The notes: generated by a model from the sequence alone, not told the origin. Counted from the stretch's first letter, positions 5,363-12,119 are shown. The stretch: DNA of 12,242 nt from Halalkaliarchaeum sp036625675 (GCA_036625675.1 JAZKTH010000071.1:1-12242); one strand, 5' to 3'. Numbers and translations: made by a program.

Positions 5363-5584
5363 ATGTCAGAAATGACCAAAGAGGAGACGACAGTCGACGA
5401 GACGACCACGTGGCCGGATCTGGCGATCGGCCTCTACGAGAGGTTGACCGGCCGCGGCGCGGAGATCATATACGAGTTCGAGGATATGGAGGTCCAGGTC
5501 CCGAGCGGGACCGGCGAGGACGCCGAACACGCCCACTGGAAACTCGACGGGAACGTCAGCATCACGACCCGCGAGCGTGACTGA
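5363..5584 (+). CDS. Small acidic hypothetical protein, first gene of a pair
   Basis: I do not recognise this 73-residue protein with certainty. It begins with an acidic, Thr-rich tail (MSEMTKEETTVDETTT). A compact segment WPDLAIGLYERLTGRGAEIIYEF (residues 17-39) looks like one amphipathic helix followed by beta strands (MEVQVPS, HWKLDGNVSITTRE). There is no signal peptide, membrane helix or cysteine. The composition is typical of a soluble haloarchaeal protein. Its stop overlaps the start of the next gene by 8 bp (GTGACTGA), so the two are probably co-translated and may form one complex. A TATA box sits about 31 bp upstream. A second Met at codon 4 is an alternative start. Confidence 0.7.
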   Translation: MSEMTKEETTVDETTTWPDLAIGLYERLTGRGAEIIYEFEDMEVQVPSGTGEDAEHAHWKLDGNVSITTRERD

Positions 5585-5963
5585 AACACCGGATGCGCGG
5601 GCGCCGATAACGGTCGAGACGGACCTCGAACTGACGATCGACGGCGCACGTGCCGACGTTCGCTCGACTGGAGATCGACTGTTCGTGGAGTTTCCGTCCC
5701 TGAGTGCCGCCGCCCGTGGGCTGCGTGGCGTTCCCCGGACGAGAACCGGGGAAGCCGCCGCGCTGCTGACCGCGACAGGGCTGACCGTCGAGATCAGGGC
5801 GCGCGGTCGGACGATCCTGGCTATCGGTGCCGACGCCCCGGCCGGTCCGCTCTCGCAGTGGGTGGGAACTGCGCCGGCCCAGGTGCGAGCTGCCGGTCTC
5901 GCCGGGGCAGCCGGCCGGGAAATCGCCGCCGGGATCCGGGCGGTTCGCGAACTGCTCGGGTGA
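5577..5963 (+). CDS. Hypothetical protein, second gene of a translationally coupled pair
   Basis: The 128-residue product is unrecognised. Residues 13-80 alternate in a beta-rich way (TVETDLELTIDGARADVRSTGDRLFVEF as one block, then LTVEIRARGRTILAIGAD), separated by a helical SLSAAARGLRGV. The last 30 residues are an Ala/Gly-rich helix (VRAAGLAGAAGREIAAGIRAV). It has no cysteines, no clear membrane helix and no catalytic motif I can name. It starts at GTG within the last codons of the upstream gene. GC3 and acidity match the host, so recent transfer is unlikely. It converges on the CPBP protease gene with 98 bp between the ends. A structural or adaptor role with the 73-residue partner is only a guess. 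Confidence 0.72.
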   Translation: MTETPDARAPITVETDLELTIDGARADVRSTGDRLFVEFPSLSAAARGLRGVPRTRTGEAAALLTATGLTVEIRARGRTILAIGADAPAGPLSQWVGTAPAQVRAAGLAGAAGREIAAGIRAVRELLG

Positions 5964-6061
5964 CCGTCCCGCGAATTCTCGACAAACGTCCGCCCGACAA
6001 CGCGTCGGAGGATCCGAAAATACTCTTTCCAAATACGTTGCAAAGTCCTCGGGCAAAACGT

Positions 6062-7045
6062 CTACTGCAGATCGATCGAGAGACCACCGCGGGTCGCGTA
6101 CAGCCACGCCAGCAAACAGGCCGCACCCACGATCACGTTTCCGAGCGTCAATTCGTACTTACTGACCGAATACGCGATTCGACCGAGGGCCGGTATCGCC
6201 AGTTCGACGTCGACTGGCTGCAGCGCTACCGCCGTCCAGAGATTGTGCCCGAGGTGGAGGCCGAACGGTATCGACAACCGACCGGACAGTACGTACGCGC
6301 CACCCCACAAAAGCCCCAACAGCGTACTCGTGATCAGCAGCTGGAGGCTTCGTCCTTCGACGCCGCCGCCGCCCTGAGTGATGAGGTGGCTCGCACCGAA
6401 TATCACGGAACTGACCGCGAGGGCACCGACTGCGGCCCACTTCGGTCGGACGCGCCGGGCCGAAAGTCCTTCCGCGAAGTTTGTGAGCATCACGCCGCGG
6501 AAAGCCAGTTCCTCGAAAGCGACCTGGAAAAAGAAGGCGACGACGGCCACCAGGGCGAACACGGCTACAGTGCCTAGAGCGCCATCCGGGGAGACGACTG
6601 TCGCTTTCAGTTCGGCTTCGCCAAGCTGGAGGAACGCGACAGCCGGGACCGCCCACGTGAGTAGGCCGATAACTGTTCCTGCACTCCAGTCGGTTAGATC
6701 CCGTCGAGAAACGCCGATGCCGTAGGCTGATACGGGTCGTCCGTCCAGCCAGGTCGCGACGGCGATTGCAACGAGCAGTCCGAGAGCCGACACGACTCCG
6801 AACAGCCCCCTGTCTACTATCGCGAGCGTAAGGCTGTCGAGTTCGGAAAGGGTGACCAGACGCCGGACACCGCTCACGAGCGCGACCAGGAGGACGATCT
6901 GCCCGCCGAAACTCACCACCCAGGGCACGATTCCGCGCCAGGTGGCTCTCACGCGCTCGTCGTCATCGCCGTGAGTCACTCGGAGCAACCCCCGTCTCGA
7001 TATCGGGCCTGCGGTCACCTCCTCGAGGAATGCCAGAAATCCCAT
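6062..7045 (-). CDS. CPBP-family intramembrane metalloprotease (CAAX prenyl-protease-like, Abi)
   Basis: This multi-pass membrane protein has the three CPBP motifs in order: FEELAFRG (residues 177-184, Glu178/Glu179 and Arg183), FGASH (216-220, His220) and HLGHN (264-268). These residues form the metal site of the Rce1/Abi glutamic-type membrane proteases. About eight hydrophobic segments are visible. I chose the ATG at 7045 (327 residues) because GGAGG lies 8 nt before it, one of the few good Shine-Dalgarno sites here. A GTG at 7060 would add five residues and would suit leaderless initiation. Archaeal members have no settled role; relatives cleave prenylated proteins or act in bacteriocin self-immunity. 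It stands alone, with 429 bp of unusual repeat-containing DNA upstream. Confidence 0.87.
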   Translation of the reverse strand: MGFLAFLEEVTAGPISRRGLLRVTHGDDDERVRATWRGIVPWVVSFGGQIVLLVALVSGVRRLVTLSELDSLTLAIVDRGLFGVVSALGLLVAIAVATWLDGRPVSAYGIGVSRRDLTDWSAGTVIGLLTWAVPAVAFLQLGEAELKATVVSPDGALGTVAVFALVAVVAFFFQVAFEELAFRGVMLTNFAEGLSARRVRPKWAAVGALAVSSVIFGASHLITQGGGGVEGRSLQLLITSTLLGLLWGGAYVLSGRLSIPFGLHLGHNLWTAVALQPVDVELAIPALGRIAYSVSKYELTLGNVIVGAACLLAWLYATRGGLSIDLQ

Positions 7046-7053
7046 CTCAGAAT

Positions 7054-7058
7054 CCTCC
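7054..7058 (-). promoter_or_regulatory. Shine-Dalgarno site deciding the CPBP start
   Basis: GGAGG on the minus strand lies 8 nt before the ATG at 7045, matching the anti-SD end of haloarchaeal 16S rRNA. Because most genes here lack such a site, it favours 7045 over the upstream GTG at 7060. Confidence 0.55.
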
Positions 7059-7079
7059 ACCGTCTTGCGATTCCTGGAC

Positions 7080-7087
7080 GTATAGTG
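7080..7087 (-). promoter_or_regulatory. Possible TATA element of the CPBP gene
   Basis: The minus strand reads CACTATAC, about 37 bp before the ATG at 7045 and 23 bp before the GTG at 7060. The predicted transcript would begin close to the GGAGG site. Confidence 0.35.
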
Positions 7088-7145
7088 AGCGACGCGAAAG
7101 TGACGGGATGTTCACGGGACGACGACGTCCAGTATGCTGTCCGAC

Positions 7146-7235
7146 GAGTCGGTCGTATTCCACGAGTCGGTCGTATTCCACGAGTCGGTCGTATTCCACG
7201 AGTCGGTCGTATTCCACGAGTCGGTCGTATTCGAC
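7146..7235. repeat. Five tandem copies of an 18-bp unit
   Basis: The unit GAGTCGGTCGTATTCCAC is repeated without interruption at 7146, 7164, 7182 and 7200. A fifth copy at 7218 ends CGAC instead of CCAC. The first four copies are identical, which indicates recent slippage or unequal crossing-over. Because 18 is a multiple of three, several frames stay open across it, giving repeated ESVVFH or VEYDRL peptides that carry no coding evidence. It lies upstream of the CPBP gene, beyond its TATA box. Confidence 0.95.
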
Positions 7236-7352
7236 TTGCATACGTACCCTGACCCCGGTCATTTCGAGGAGTCGTCACCGGAATTCATAAATCCGGCATC
7301 GGTGTTGCAGATGCTGAAACACTGTCCCAGTCGCGACGCCGCTGCCGGACTA

Positions 7353-7413
7353 CCGGTGGACGCACGTCCCGGAACGGAATCGCCTCTCCGGCAAGAGGTC
7401 GCTCGTCCACCGG
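7353..7413. other. Inverted repeat able to form a long stem-loop upstream of rtcB
   Basis: CCGGTGGACG (7353-7362) and CGTCCACCGG (7404-7413) are perfect complements. Within the 41-nt loop, CCTCT and AGAGG (7383-7397) form an inner hairpin. It lies about 60 bp before the rtcB start, so it is outside a leaderless rtcB mRNA and could belong to a separate transcript or a DNA-level site. Confidence 0.5.
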
Positions 7414-7444
7414 CGTTCCGCTCGGCGCTTGGCGGCCCGTAACG

Positions 7445-7450
7445 CTATTG
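7445..7450 (+). promoter_or_regulatory. Probable TATA region of rtcB
   Basis: CTATTG, centred about 27 bp before the ATG at 7475, is the only AT-rich patch at the right distance. It predicts a leaderless rtcB mRNA. The match is weak. Confidence 0.35.
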
Positions 7451-7474
7451 GGTGGCCGGAGCGACGGCTCAGGT

Positions 7475-8986
7475 ATGACTACCCGCGAGTTCGGCGACGT
7501 CACCCTCGAGCGGATCCGCGAGCACGTCTGGGAAATGCCGCGGGAGGGCGAGATGAACGTGCCCGCCCGCGTCTACGCCAGCGAGGCGCTGCTGGAGGAG
7601 ATCTCCGACGACAAGACGCTCCAGCAGCTGCGAAACTCCACGGAGCTCCCCGGAATGACCTCTCACGCGGTCTGTCTCCCCGACGGACACCAGGGGTACG
7701 GGTTCCCCGTGGGAGGGGTCGGCGCCATCGACGCCGAGGACGGCTGTATTTCGCCCGGTGCCATCGGCTACGACATCAACTGCGGCGTCAGAATGGTGCG
7801 GACGAACCTCGAGTACGGCGACGTCGAGGGGAAGGAGGAAGAGCTCGTCGACGCGCTGTTCGCGAACGTCCCGTCGGGCCTCGGCGGTGGCGGCGTCGTC
7901 GAGACGAACGTCGACACGGTCGAGGAGGTGCTCGATCGCGGGGTCGACTGGGCGCTGGAACACGGATACGCCGTCGAGGACGACCTCCGTCACTGCGAGG
8001 ACGAGGGGATGCGGAGGGACGCCGACCCGGGAGCCGTCTCGCAGCAGGCGAAAGATCGGGGGAAGAATCAACTCGGGAGCCTCGGCTCCGGCAACCACTT
8101 CCTGGAGGTCCAGCGGGTGACCGACGTCTATCTCGACGACGTCGCGTCTGCCTACGGCCTCGAGGAGGGACAGGTCGTGGTGTTGATCCACTGCGGGTCG
8201 CGCGGGCTCGGCCACCAGGTGTGCACCGACTACCTCCGGAAGATCGAGAAGCGCCACGGAGACCTGCTTGCGGACCTGCCGGACCGGGAACTCGCGGCCG
8301 CCCCGGCGGGGTCACAGCTCGCCGGGGAGTACTACGGAGCGATGTGCGCCGCGATCAACTTCGCGTGGGTAAACAGGCAGCTCATCACCCACCAGACCCG
8401 CCGCGTGTTCGAGCGCGTCTTCGGCGAGGACTGGGAGGACCTGGGGATGGAGCTGCTGTACGACGTCGCCCACAACATCGGCAAGAAGGAGCACCACGAG
8501 GTCGCGATCGACGCCGAGGGGACCGCGGTTCCACACGGCTCGCCGTCGGCCGTCGACACCGAGGAACGGGAGCTGTACGTCCACCGAAAAGGCGCGACCC
8601 GGGCGTTCCCGGCCGGGCGCCCGGAGGTGCCGAAGGCGTACCGCGAGGTGGGACAGCCGGTGATCATTCCCGGGAGCATGGGCGCGGGCTCGTACGTCCT
8701 GCGCGGGGGAGAGCGCTCCCTCGAACTCACGTTCGGATCGACCGCTCACGGCGCGGGTCGGCTGATGTCCCGGACGCAGGCGAAACAGGAGTTCTGGGGC
8801 GGGGACGTACAGGACGACCTCCGCGAGGGGGAGAGGATACACGTGAAAGCCCAGTCGGGCGCGACGATCGCGGAGGAGGCGCCGGGCGTCTACAAGGACG
8901 TCGACGAGGTGGTTCGGGTGAGCGACGCGCTGGGGATCGGGGACAAGGTCGCTCGAACCTACCCGATCGCCAACATCAAGGGCTAA
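7475..8986 (+). CDS. rtcB: RNA-splicing ligase RtcB (tRNA ligase, 3'-phosphate/5'-OH)
   Basis: The 503-residue protein joins RNA 2',3'-cyclic phosphate or 3'-phosphate ends to 5'-hydroxyl ends using GTP and Mn2+. In archaea this seals tRNA exons after intron removal. Active-site residues are present: Asp100 and Cys103 in GYDINCG, Asn207, His208 and Glu211 in SGNHFLEV, His239 in IHCGSRG, His333 in YDVAHNIG, and His425 (the guanylylated His by family position) in STAHGAGR. The C-terminus PIANIKG with Lys502 is also conserved. I chose ATG 7475 since MTTREFGDVTLERI matches family N-termini; an upstream GTG would add only nine odd residues. No intein is inserted, although archaeal rtcB genes sometimes carry one. 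Its activator archease is at 4180-4587. The gene ends 3 bp from the convergent MFS stop. Confidence 0.96.
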   Translation: MTTREFGDVTLERIREHVWEMPREGEMNVPARVYASEALLEEISDDKTLQQLRNSTELPGMTSHAVCLPDGHQGYGFPVGGVGAIDAEDGCISPGAIGYDINCGVRMVRTNLEYGDVEGKEEELVDALFANVPSGLGGGGVVETNVDTVEEVLDRGVDWALEHGYAVEDDLRHCEDEGMRRDADPGAVSQQAKDRGKNQLGSLGSGNHFLEVQRVTDVYLDDVASAYGLEEGQVVVLIHCGSRGLGHQVCTDYLRKIEKRHGDLLADLPDRELAAAPAGSQLAGEYYGAMCAAINFAWVNRQLITHQTRRVFERVFGEDWEDLGMELLYDVAHNIGKKEHHEVAIDAEGTAVPHGSPSAVDTEERELYVHRKGATRAFPAGRPEVPKAYREVGQPVIIPGSMGAGSYVLRGGERSLELTFGSTAHGAGRLMSRTQAKQEFWGGDVQDDLREGERIHVKAQSGATIAEEAPGVYKDVDEVVRVSDALGIGDKVARTYPIANIKG

Positions 8987-8989
8987 TCG

Positions 8990-10327
8990 TCACTCCGTCG
9001 CTTTCGGAAGGCTGTCGTGCCCACGGGTCGCGCATCCAGTGCGGCGACGGAGGCGGAGCACGATGCCGGCTCCGACGACCACGAGCCCGCCGGCGGTCCC
9101 GAACGCCAATACATACCCCGTCCCGGCGAGCCAGCCGCCGAGGACGCTCCCGACCCCGCCGGCGAACGCACCCAGCGCCGCGTAGACCCCGAGCGCCTCG
9201 CCACGCACCGTCATCGGCGCGAGCCTCGTCACGAGCGTCCCCGCGGTGACGGCGACGACCGCCCAGGAGAGCCCGATGATCGTGAAGATGGCTCCAGCCA
9301 CAACCAGGCCGGTCGGCGTCGCCCCGATCAGCAGGCCGGACACCGCGACCGCTGGAATCGCGGCTCCGCGAACCAGGAGGCCAACCGCCTGTAACATCCC
9401 GACGTCGTATCGGCGGGCGATCCGGCCGACGCTCCCGAACGCGACCGCCGACCCCAGACTCGAGACGAGATACAGCAGGAATATCTCCTCGGAGGCGAAG
9501 CCGACGTCCGTCAGGAACGCCGGAAGCGGCGCGAAGAACCCGGAGAACCCGGTGAAGAAGACGAACACGGCGCCGTAATAGATCGCCAACGCCGGCGTGA
9601 ACCGGTCGAGGAGGCGGCGGAAATGCAGCCCCCGGTAGTCGGCACGGGCGGGAGTGAAGGGAAACGTCACCCCCCGGACGCTGAACCGGGTCGACGGTCG
9701 AATTGCGCGCCTGAGGCGGGCACCGGACACCCTCGGCGTCTCCCGTTCCCCCGAAGCGCCGCCCCGGTCGGCAGGGATCGTCCGATAGCCGAACAGCAAG
9801 CCGATCGCGGCACAGGCGCCCGTGACGAGGAAGAACCCGTCGAAAACCCCGCCCGACGGCAGAAACCGCTCCGCCCCGCCCGTCCAGAGGGCCCCCACGA
9901 GGAGACCCATCGCCCAGCCGACGCCCTGATACTTGTTCAAAAGCGCGATTCGGTCGCTCCACGACTCCGCGGGAACGCCGGACACCGCGATCAGCGTGAG
10001 CACCGGCGTGGCCGCCGCGAAGGCGAACCAGATAACCCCGTTTGCTGCGATCACGAGGCCGATCGACTCGACCAACGGGAGGAACAGGAGCGTCGCCGCA
10101 ACGAGGGCCAGCGCGCCCAGGACGAACGGCCGGCGCCTGCCGGTCGCGTCGGCGAGCCGACCGAATACGAGCGCCCCCGGAACGCCCACGAACGCGGCCA
10201 CTGCCGCCAGCATGCCGAGCGTGAACGGGGTGCCGCCGAGCGCGACGACGTACAGCGGGACGATGAGGGAAGCGCCTCCGAGCGCAACCGAACCGAGCCC
10301 CCAGGCGTACAGCCACCCCTTCGACAT
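8990..10327 (-). CDS. Major facilitator superfamily transporter
   Basis: This 445-residue protein has about twelve hydrophobic segments in two halves, separated by a basic cytoplasmic loop (about residues 182-240, rich in Arg). MFS motif A appears as GRLADATGRRR (56-66) between helices 2 and 3, and a degenerate counterpart GRIARRYDVG (301-310) appears in the second half. The sequence suggests a drug- or solute-type exporter or sugar porter of the DHA/YfcJ-like group, but the substrate cannot be read. The start ATG is supported by a TATA box 25 bp upstream, with a perfect palindrome between the two, so local repression is plausible. The C-terminus ends in a short charged tail. It converges on rtcB with 3 bp between the stop codons. 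No neighbouring regulator gene is present. Confidence 0.87.
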   Translation of the reverse strand: MSKGWLYAWGLGSVALGGASLIVPLYVVALGGTPFTLGMLAAVAAFVGVPGALVFGRLADATGRRRPFVLGALALVAATLLFLPLVESIGLVIAANGVIWFAFAAATPVLTLIAVSGVPAESWSDRIALLNKYQGVGWAMGLLVGALWTGGAERFLPSGGVFDGFFLVTGACAAIGLLFGYRTIPADRGGASGERETPRVSGARLRRAIRPSTRFSVRGVTFPFTPARADYRGLHFRRLLDRFTPALAIYYGAVFVFFTGFSGFFAPLPAFLTDVGFASEEIFLLYLVSSLGSAVAFGSVGRIARRYDVGMLQAVGLLVRGAAIPAVAVSGLLIGATPTGLVVAGAIFTIIGLSWAVVAVTAGTLVTRLAPMTVRGEALGVYAALGAFAGGVGSVLGGWLAGTGYVLAFGTAGGLVVVGAGIVLRLRRRTGCATRGHDSLPKATE

Positions 10328-10333
10328 GGACTT

Positions 10334-10346
10334 GCTGTCGGACAGC
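10334..10346 (-). promoter_or_regulatory. Operator-like palindrome in the MFS promoter
   Basis: GCTGTC-G-GACAGC is a perfect 13-bp inverted repeat lying between the TATA box and the ATG of the MFS gene, right at the expected transcription start. A protein bound here would block initiation. No dedicated regulator gene lies next to it. Confidence 0.4.
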
Positions 10347-10356
10347 GTTTACAAAA
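10347..10356 (-). promoter_or_regulatory. TATA box of the MFS gene
   Basis: The minus strand reads TTTTGTAAAC, centred about 25 bp before the ATG at 10327, as expected for a leaderless transcript. Confidence 0.45.
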
Positions 10357-10422
10357 GATCACCGTTCGATCGACCCGTTGAAGGGGCCGGTCCGTCTCCA
10401 GTGGTCGATCGCAACGACGGTC

Positions 10423-10480
10423 GTAGTGATTTGCCGGTCGATCGGCGGCCCGGCCCCCCGATCGTCCGGTAACGGCCTAC
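10423..10480. repeat. 58-bp structured palindromic element, copy 2
   Basis: GTAG to CTAC spans exactly 58 bp and matches the core at 4060-4117 at 48 positions in the same orientation; seven of the ten differences fall in the apical 11 bp. The stem CCGGTCGATCGG opposite CCGATCGTCCGG is identical in both copies. One stem pair is A-T in copy 1 and G-T here, a change that an RNA hairpin tolerates. It begins 8 bp past the quinone oxidoreductase stop, so it would lie in that gene's 3' untranslated RNA, and it is upstream of the MFS promoter. The AT-rich arms of copy 1 are absent. Confidence 0.85.
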
Positions 10481-10488
10481 AACCGCAA

Positions 10489-11454
10489 TCAGGGAGCCAA
10501 CACGAGTTTGCCGAGGAACGAGTCCTCCATCACCGCCCGCTGGGCCTCGGCCGCCTCCTCGAGGTCGTAGGTGCGCGCCACCGATACCTCGAAGTCGCCG
10601 GCGTCGACGAGCGTCGAGAGGCGGTCCAGCGGGTCCGCCAGTCGCGGCGTATTGAACATGCTCATGAATGTAGTCCGGAGGTCCTTGCTCCTCGCCGCCG
10701 GGGACTGCTCGAAGCCGACCGCAGGATCGTTTTCCCCGATGCCGACGACCCGCGCGCCGGTGGCCGCGACCGAGGCGTCGAACTGGAGGTAGTCGTCGAG
10801 CCGGTGGTCGAGGATCACGTCGACGCCCTCGCGTCGGGCCGCGTCCTCGACTGCCGACGCCAGGTCCTCCCGGTCGTAATCGAGGACTGCGTCCGCACCC
10901 AGGTCGCGAACCCGGTCGTGGTACGTCGGGGCGGCGGTGGCTACCACGTGCGCGCCCGTCGCGTCGGCGATCTGCACCGCCGCGTGCCCGACCCCGCCCG
11001 ACCCGCCGTGGATCAGGCACGTCTCCGCCGGCTCGAGACCGGCGTGATCGATCAGCGCCCGCCAGGCCGTGACGCCGGCGACCCCCGCCCCGCCCGCGGC
11101 CATCAGGTCCGCGTCGTCCGGCAGGACCGCGATCCGGTCCTCGGGGACCGCGACGTACTCGGCGTAGCCGCCGTAGCGGTCGTTGCCCAGTCCGGTCGCG
11201 ACCACCGGATCGCCGACCGCGAACGAGTCGACGTACTCGGAGGTTTCCACGACGGTTCCGGCGACGTCGACGCCGGGGATCATCGGGAGAGTGAACGGCT
11301 CGTAGGAGCCCTCCCTGAAGTAGGTGTCGACGGGGTTCACTCCCGCTCCCGCGACCTCGACGACGACGCTGTGTCCCCTCGCCTCCGGTCGTTCGACCTC
11401 GTCTACTTGCAGTACGTCTCGACCGCCGTGTTCGTGAAAGCGGACCGCGCGCAT
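10489..11454 (-). CDS. Zinc-independent NADPH:quinone oxidoreductase-like MDR protein
   Basis: The 321-residue protein is a medium-chain dehydrogenase/reductase of the quinone oxidoreductase (QOR) group, which transfers hydride from NADPH to quinones or enones. AGVNPVDTYFREG (residues 37-49) is the QOR signature that replaces the zinc-ligand segment of alcohol dehydrogenases. The nucleotide loop is CLIHGGSGGVGHAAVQ (146-161). The only Cys is residue 146, so neither zinc site exists. LGADAVLDY (185-193) and the terminal GKLVLAP complete the pattern. A TATA-like CTTTATTT lies 27 bp upstream of the ATG, fitting a leaderless mRNA. Likely roles are quinone detoxification or reduction of reactive carbonyls; the true substrate is unknown. 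The downstream palindromic element starts 8 bp after the stop and may shape the mRNA end. Confidence 0.88.
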   Translation of the reverse strand: MRAVRFHEHGGRDVLQVDEVERPEARGHSVVVEVAGAGVNPVDTYFREGSYEPFTLPMIPGVDVAGTVVETSEYVDSFAVGDPVVATGLGNDRYGGYAEYVAVPEDRIAVLPDDADLMAAGGAGVAGVTAWRALIDHAGLEPAETCLIHGGSGGVGHAAVQIADATGAHVVATAAPTYHDRVRDLGADAVLDYDREDLASAVEDAARREGVDVILDHRLDDYLQFDASVAATGARVVGIGENDPAVGFEQSPAARSKDLRTTFMSMFNTPRLADPLDRLSTLVDAGDFEVSVARTYDLEEAAEAQRAVMEDSFLGKLVLAP

Positions 11455-11477
11455 GGGAACTGAAACGGCCCGGGTCC

Positions 11478-11485
11478 AAATAAAG
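11478..11485 (-). promoter_or_regulatory. TATA box of the quinone oxidoreductase gene
   Basis: The minus strand reads CTTTATTT, centred 27 bp before the ATG at 11454. This is a good match in position and composition. Confidence 0.45.
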
Positions 11486-11546
11486 CCGATCCCGCGATAT
11501 CCGGCGGGCAGCGACGACGGGGGTTCCGCCGGGGCTACAACAGTCG

Positions 11547-11552
11547 TTATCC
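11547..11552 (+). promoter_or_regulatory. TATA-like box of the membrane protein gene
   Basis: TTATCC, within CAGTCGTTATCCCTCC, is centred 25 bp before the ATG at 11575, giving a leaderless transcript. Confidence 0.45.
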
Positions 11553-11574
11553 CTCCCCGGTTCGTACCGCTATC

Positions 11575-12105
11575 ATGGAGCGAAGCGTCGTCGGGACGTC
11601 GCGCTGGCGGGACGTCGCGCTCGCAGCGTCACTGGTTCTCGCCGGGGTCGGGCTGATGCTGAATCCCCTCTATCTCCCGGTTTCGGTCGCCGAACCCACC
11701 ACCTCGTACGTCCACACAGTCCAGCCCGCCGACGTCTCCACGCCCGAGTATCCCGGCAACCCGATCGCGTACGACGAACTCCCGCCGGACGCCAGGGACG
11801 TGTTCGACCGGGCGCGCCGGGAACGCGAGGCCGTGATCGGGGACCCCGGGGACCGGATCGATCGGTTCGCGTATCCGACGGAGCCCGCACCGGAGGAGGG
11901 GTTGTACCTGATCGAACGCGACGGGCAAACCTACGAACTCTGGACCCGAACCGTCGAATCCGAGGGGACGGTCGTGCTCGTGCAGCGGCTCCTCGTCCAG
12001 CCGATCGCCTTTCTGCTCGGGTTCTTCGGCGTCGTCGCCGGATTGTTGCTCGGGGCAGGGAGGTCCGGCGGCGGGACGCCGTCTACTCCCGAGGGTAGTA
12101 CTTAA
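11575..12105 (+). CDS. Two-helix haloarchaeal membrane protein (DUF7979-like)
   Basis: The 176-residue protein has one membrane helix near the N-terminus (about residues 14-34) and another near the C-terminus (about 140-161). They flank a hydrophilic domain of about 100 residues. Its core reads IAYDELPPDARDVFDRARRE (64-83), then GLYLIERDGQTYELWTR (109-125), which is Tyr/Asp-rich and acidic. A tail rich in Gly, Ser and Thr follows the second helix. The central segment resembles a haloarchaeal DUF I recall as DUF7979, with no known function; I cannot verify the number. With the basic start (MERSVVGTSRWR) the termini are probably cytoplasmic and the loop external. It stands alone, divergent from the quinone oxidoreductase gene. 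The stop TAA opens into the AT-rich stretch that follows. Confidence 0.75.
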   Translation: MERSVVGTSRWRDVALAASLVLAGVGLMLNPLYLPVSVAEPTTSYVHTVQPADVSTPEYPGNPIAYDELPPDARDVFDRARREREAVIGDPGDRIDRFAYPTEPAPEEGLYLIERDGQTYELWTRTVESEGTVVLVQRLLVQPIAFLLGFFGVVAGLLLGAGRSGGGTPSTPEGST

Positions 12106-12113
12106 ATATCCAA

Positions 12114-12119
12114 TATATA
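12114..12119 (+). promoter_or_regulatory. AT-rich promoter candidate at right edge
   Basis: TATATA lies in CTTAAATATCCAATATATAG just past the membrane protein stop. It is a strong TATA box by composition and would serve a plus-strand gene reaching beyond the window. It is about 43 bp before the ATG at 12160, implying a leader of about 17 nt. Confidence 0.35.

Larger units (their letters stand above)
7046..7474. other. 429-bp intergenic region between CPBP protease and rtcB
   Basis: No convincing gene lies here. From left to right it holds the SD site and TATA of the CPBP gene, then the five-unit 18-bp repeat. Next comes a TATA-like CATAAAT at 7286-7292, then a region able to fold through CCGGTGGACG and CGTCCACCGG, and lastly the rtcB promoter. 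A 43-codon frame (7311-7442, MLKHCPSRDAAAG...) begins about 22 bp after CATAAAT. Its composition is unremarkable and I do not call it. Confidence 0.6.

Noticed and set aside
7146..7235. CRISPR array
   Set aside because: The 18-bp units are directly abutting with no spacers and there are no cas genes.
7134..7442. Frame through the 18-bp repeats giving repeated ESVVFH, and minus-strand frames giving VEYDRL
   Set aside because: A repeat unit that is a multiple of three keeps several frames open at once, so openness is no evidence of coding. No good start or family match.
7475..8986. Intein in rtcB
   Set aside because: The protein has the normal family length and the conserved motifs run without interruption.
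7429..9249. 606-residue plus-strand frame over rtcB
   Set aside because: It is the shifted shadow of rtcB, very Arg-rich, and lacks any motif. RtcB in the other frame is complete with its active site.
8976..10316. 446-residue minus-strand frame over the MFS gene
   Set aside because: It is Arg/Gly/Pro-rich and not membrane-like. The overlapping frame gives a clean MFS transporter.
11501..11545. Possible fourth copy of the palindrome (CCGGCGG/CCGCCGG followed by CTACAACAG)
   Set aside because: Only the terminal CTACAA and a GC-rich inverted repeat are shared. The conserved stem and left end are missing, and CTACAAC may simply be part of the promoter context.
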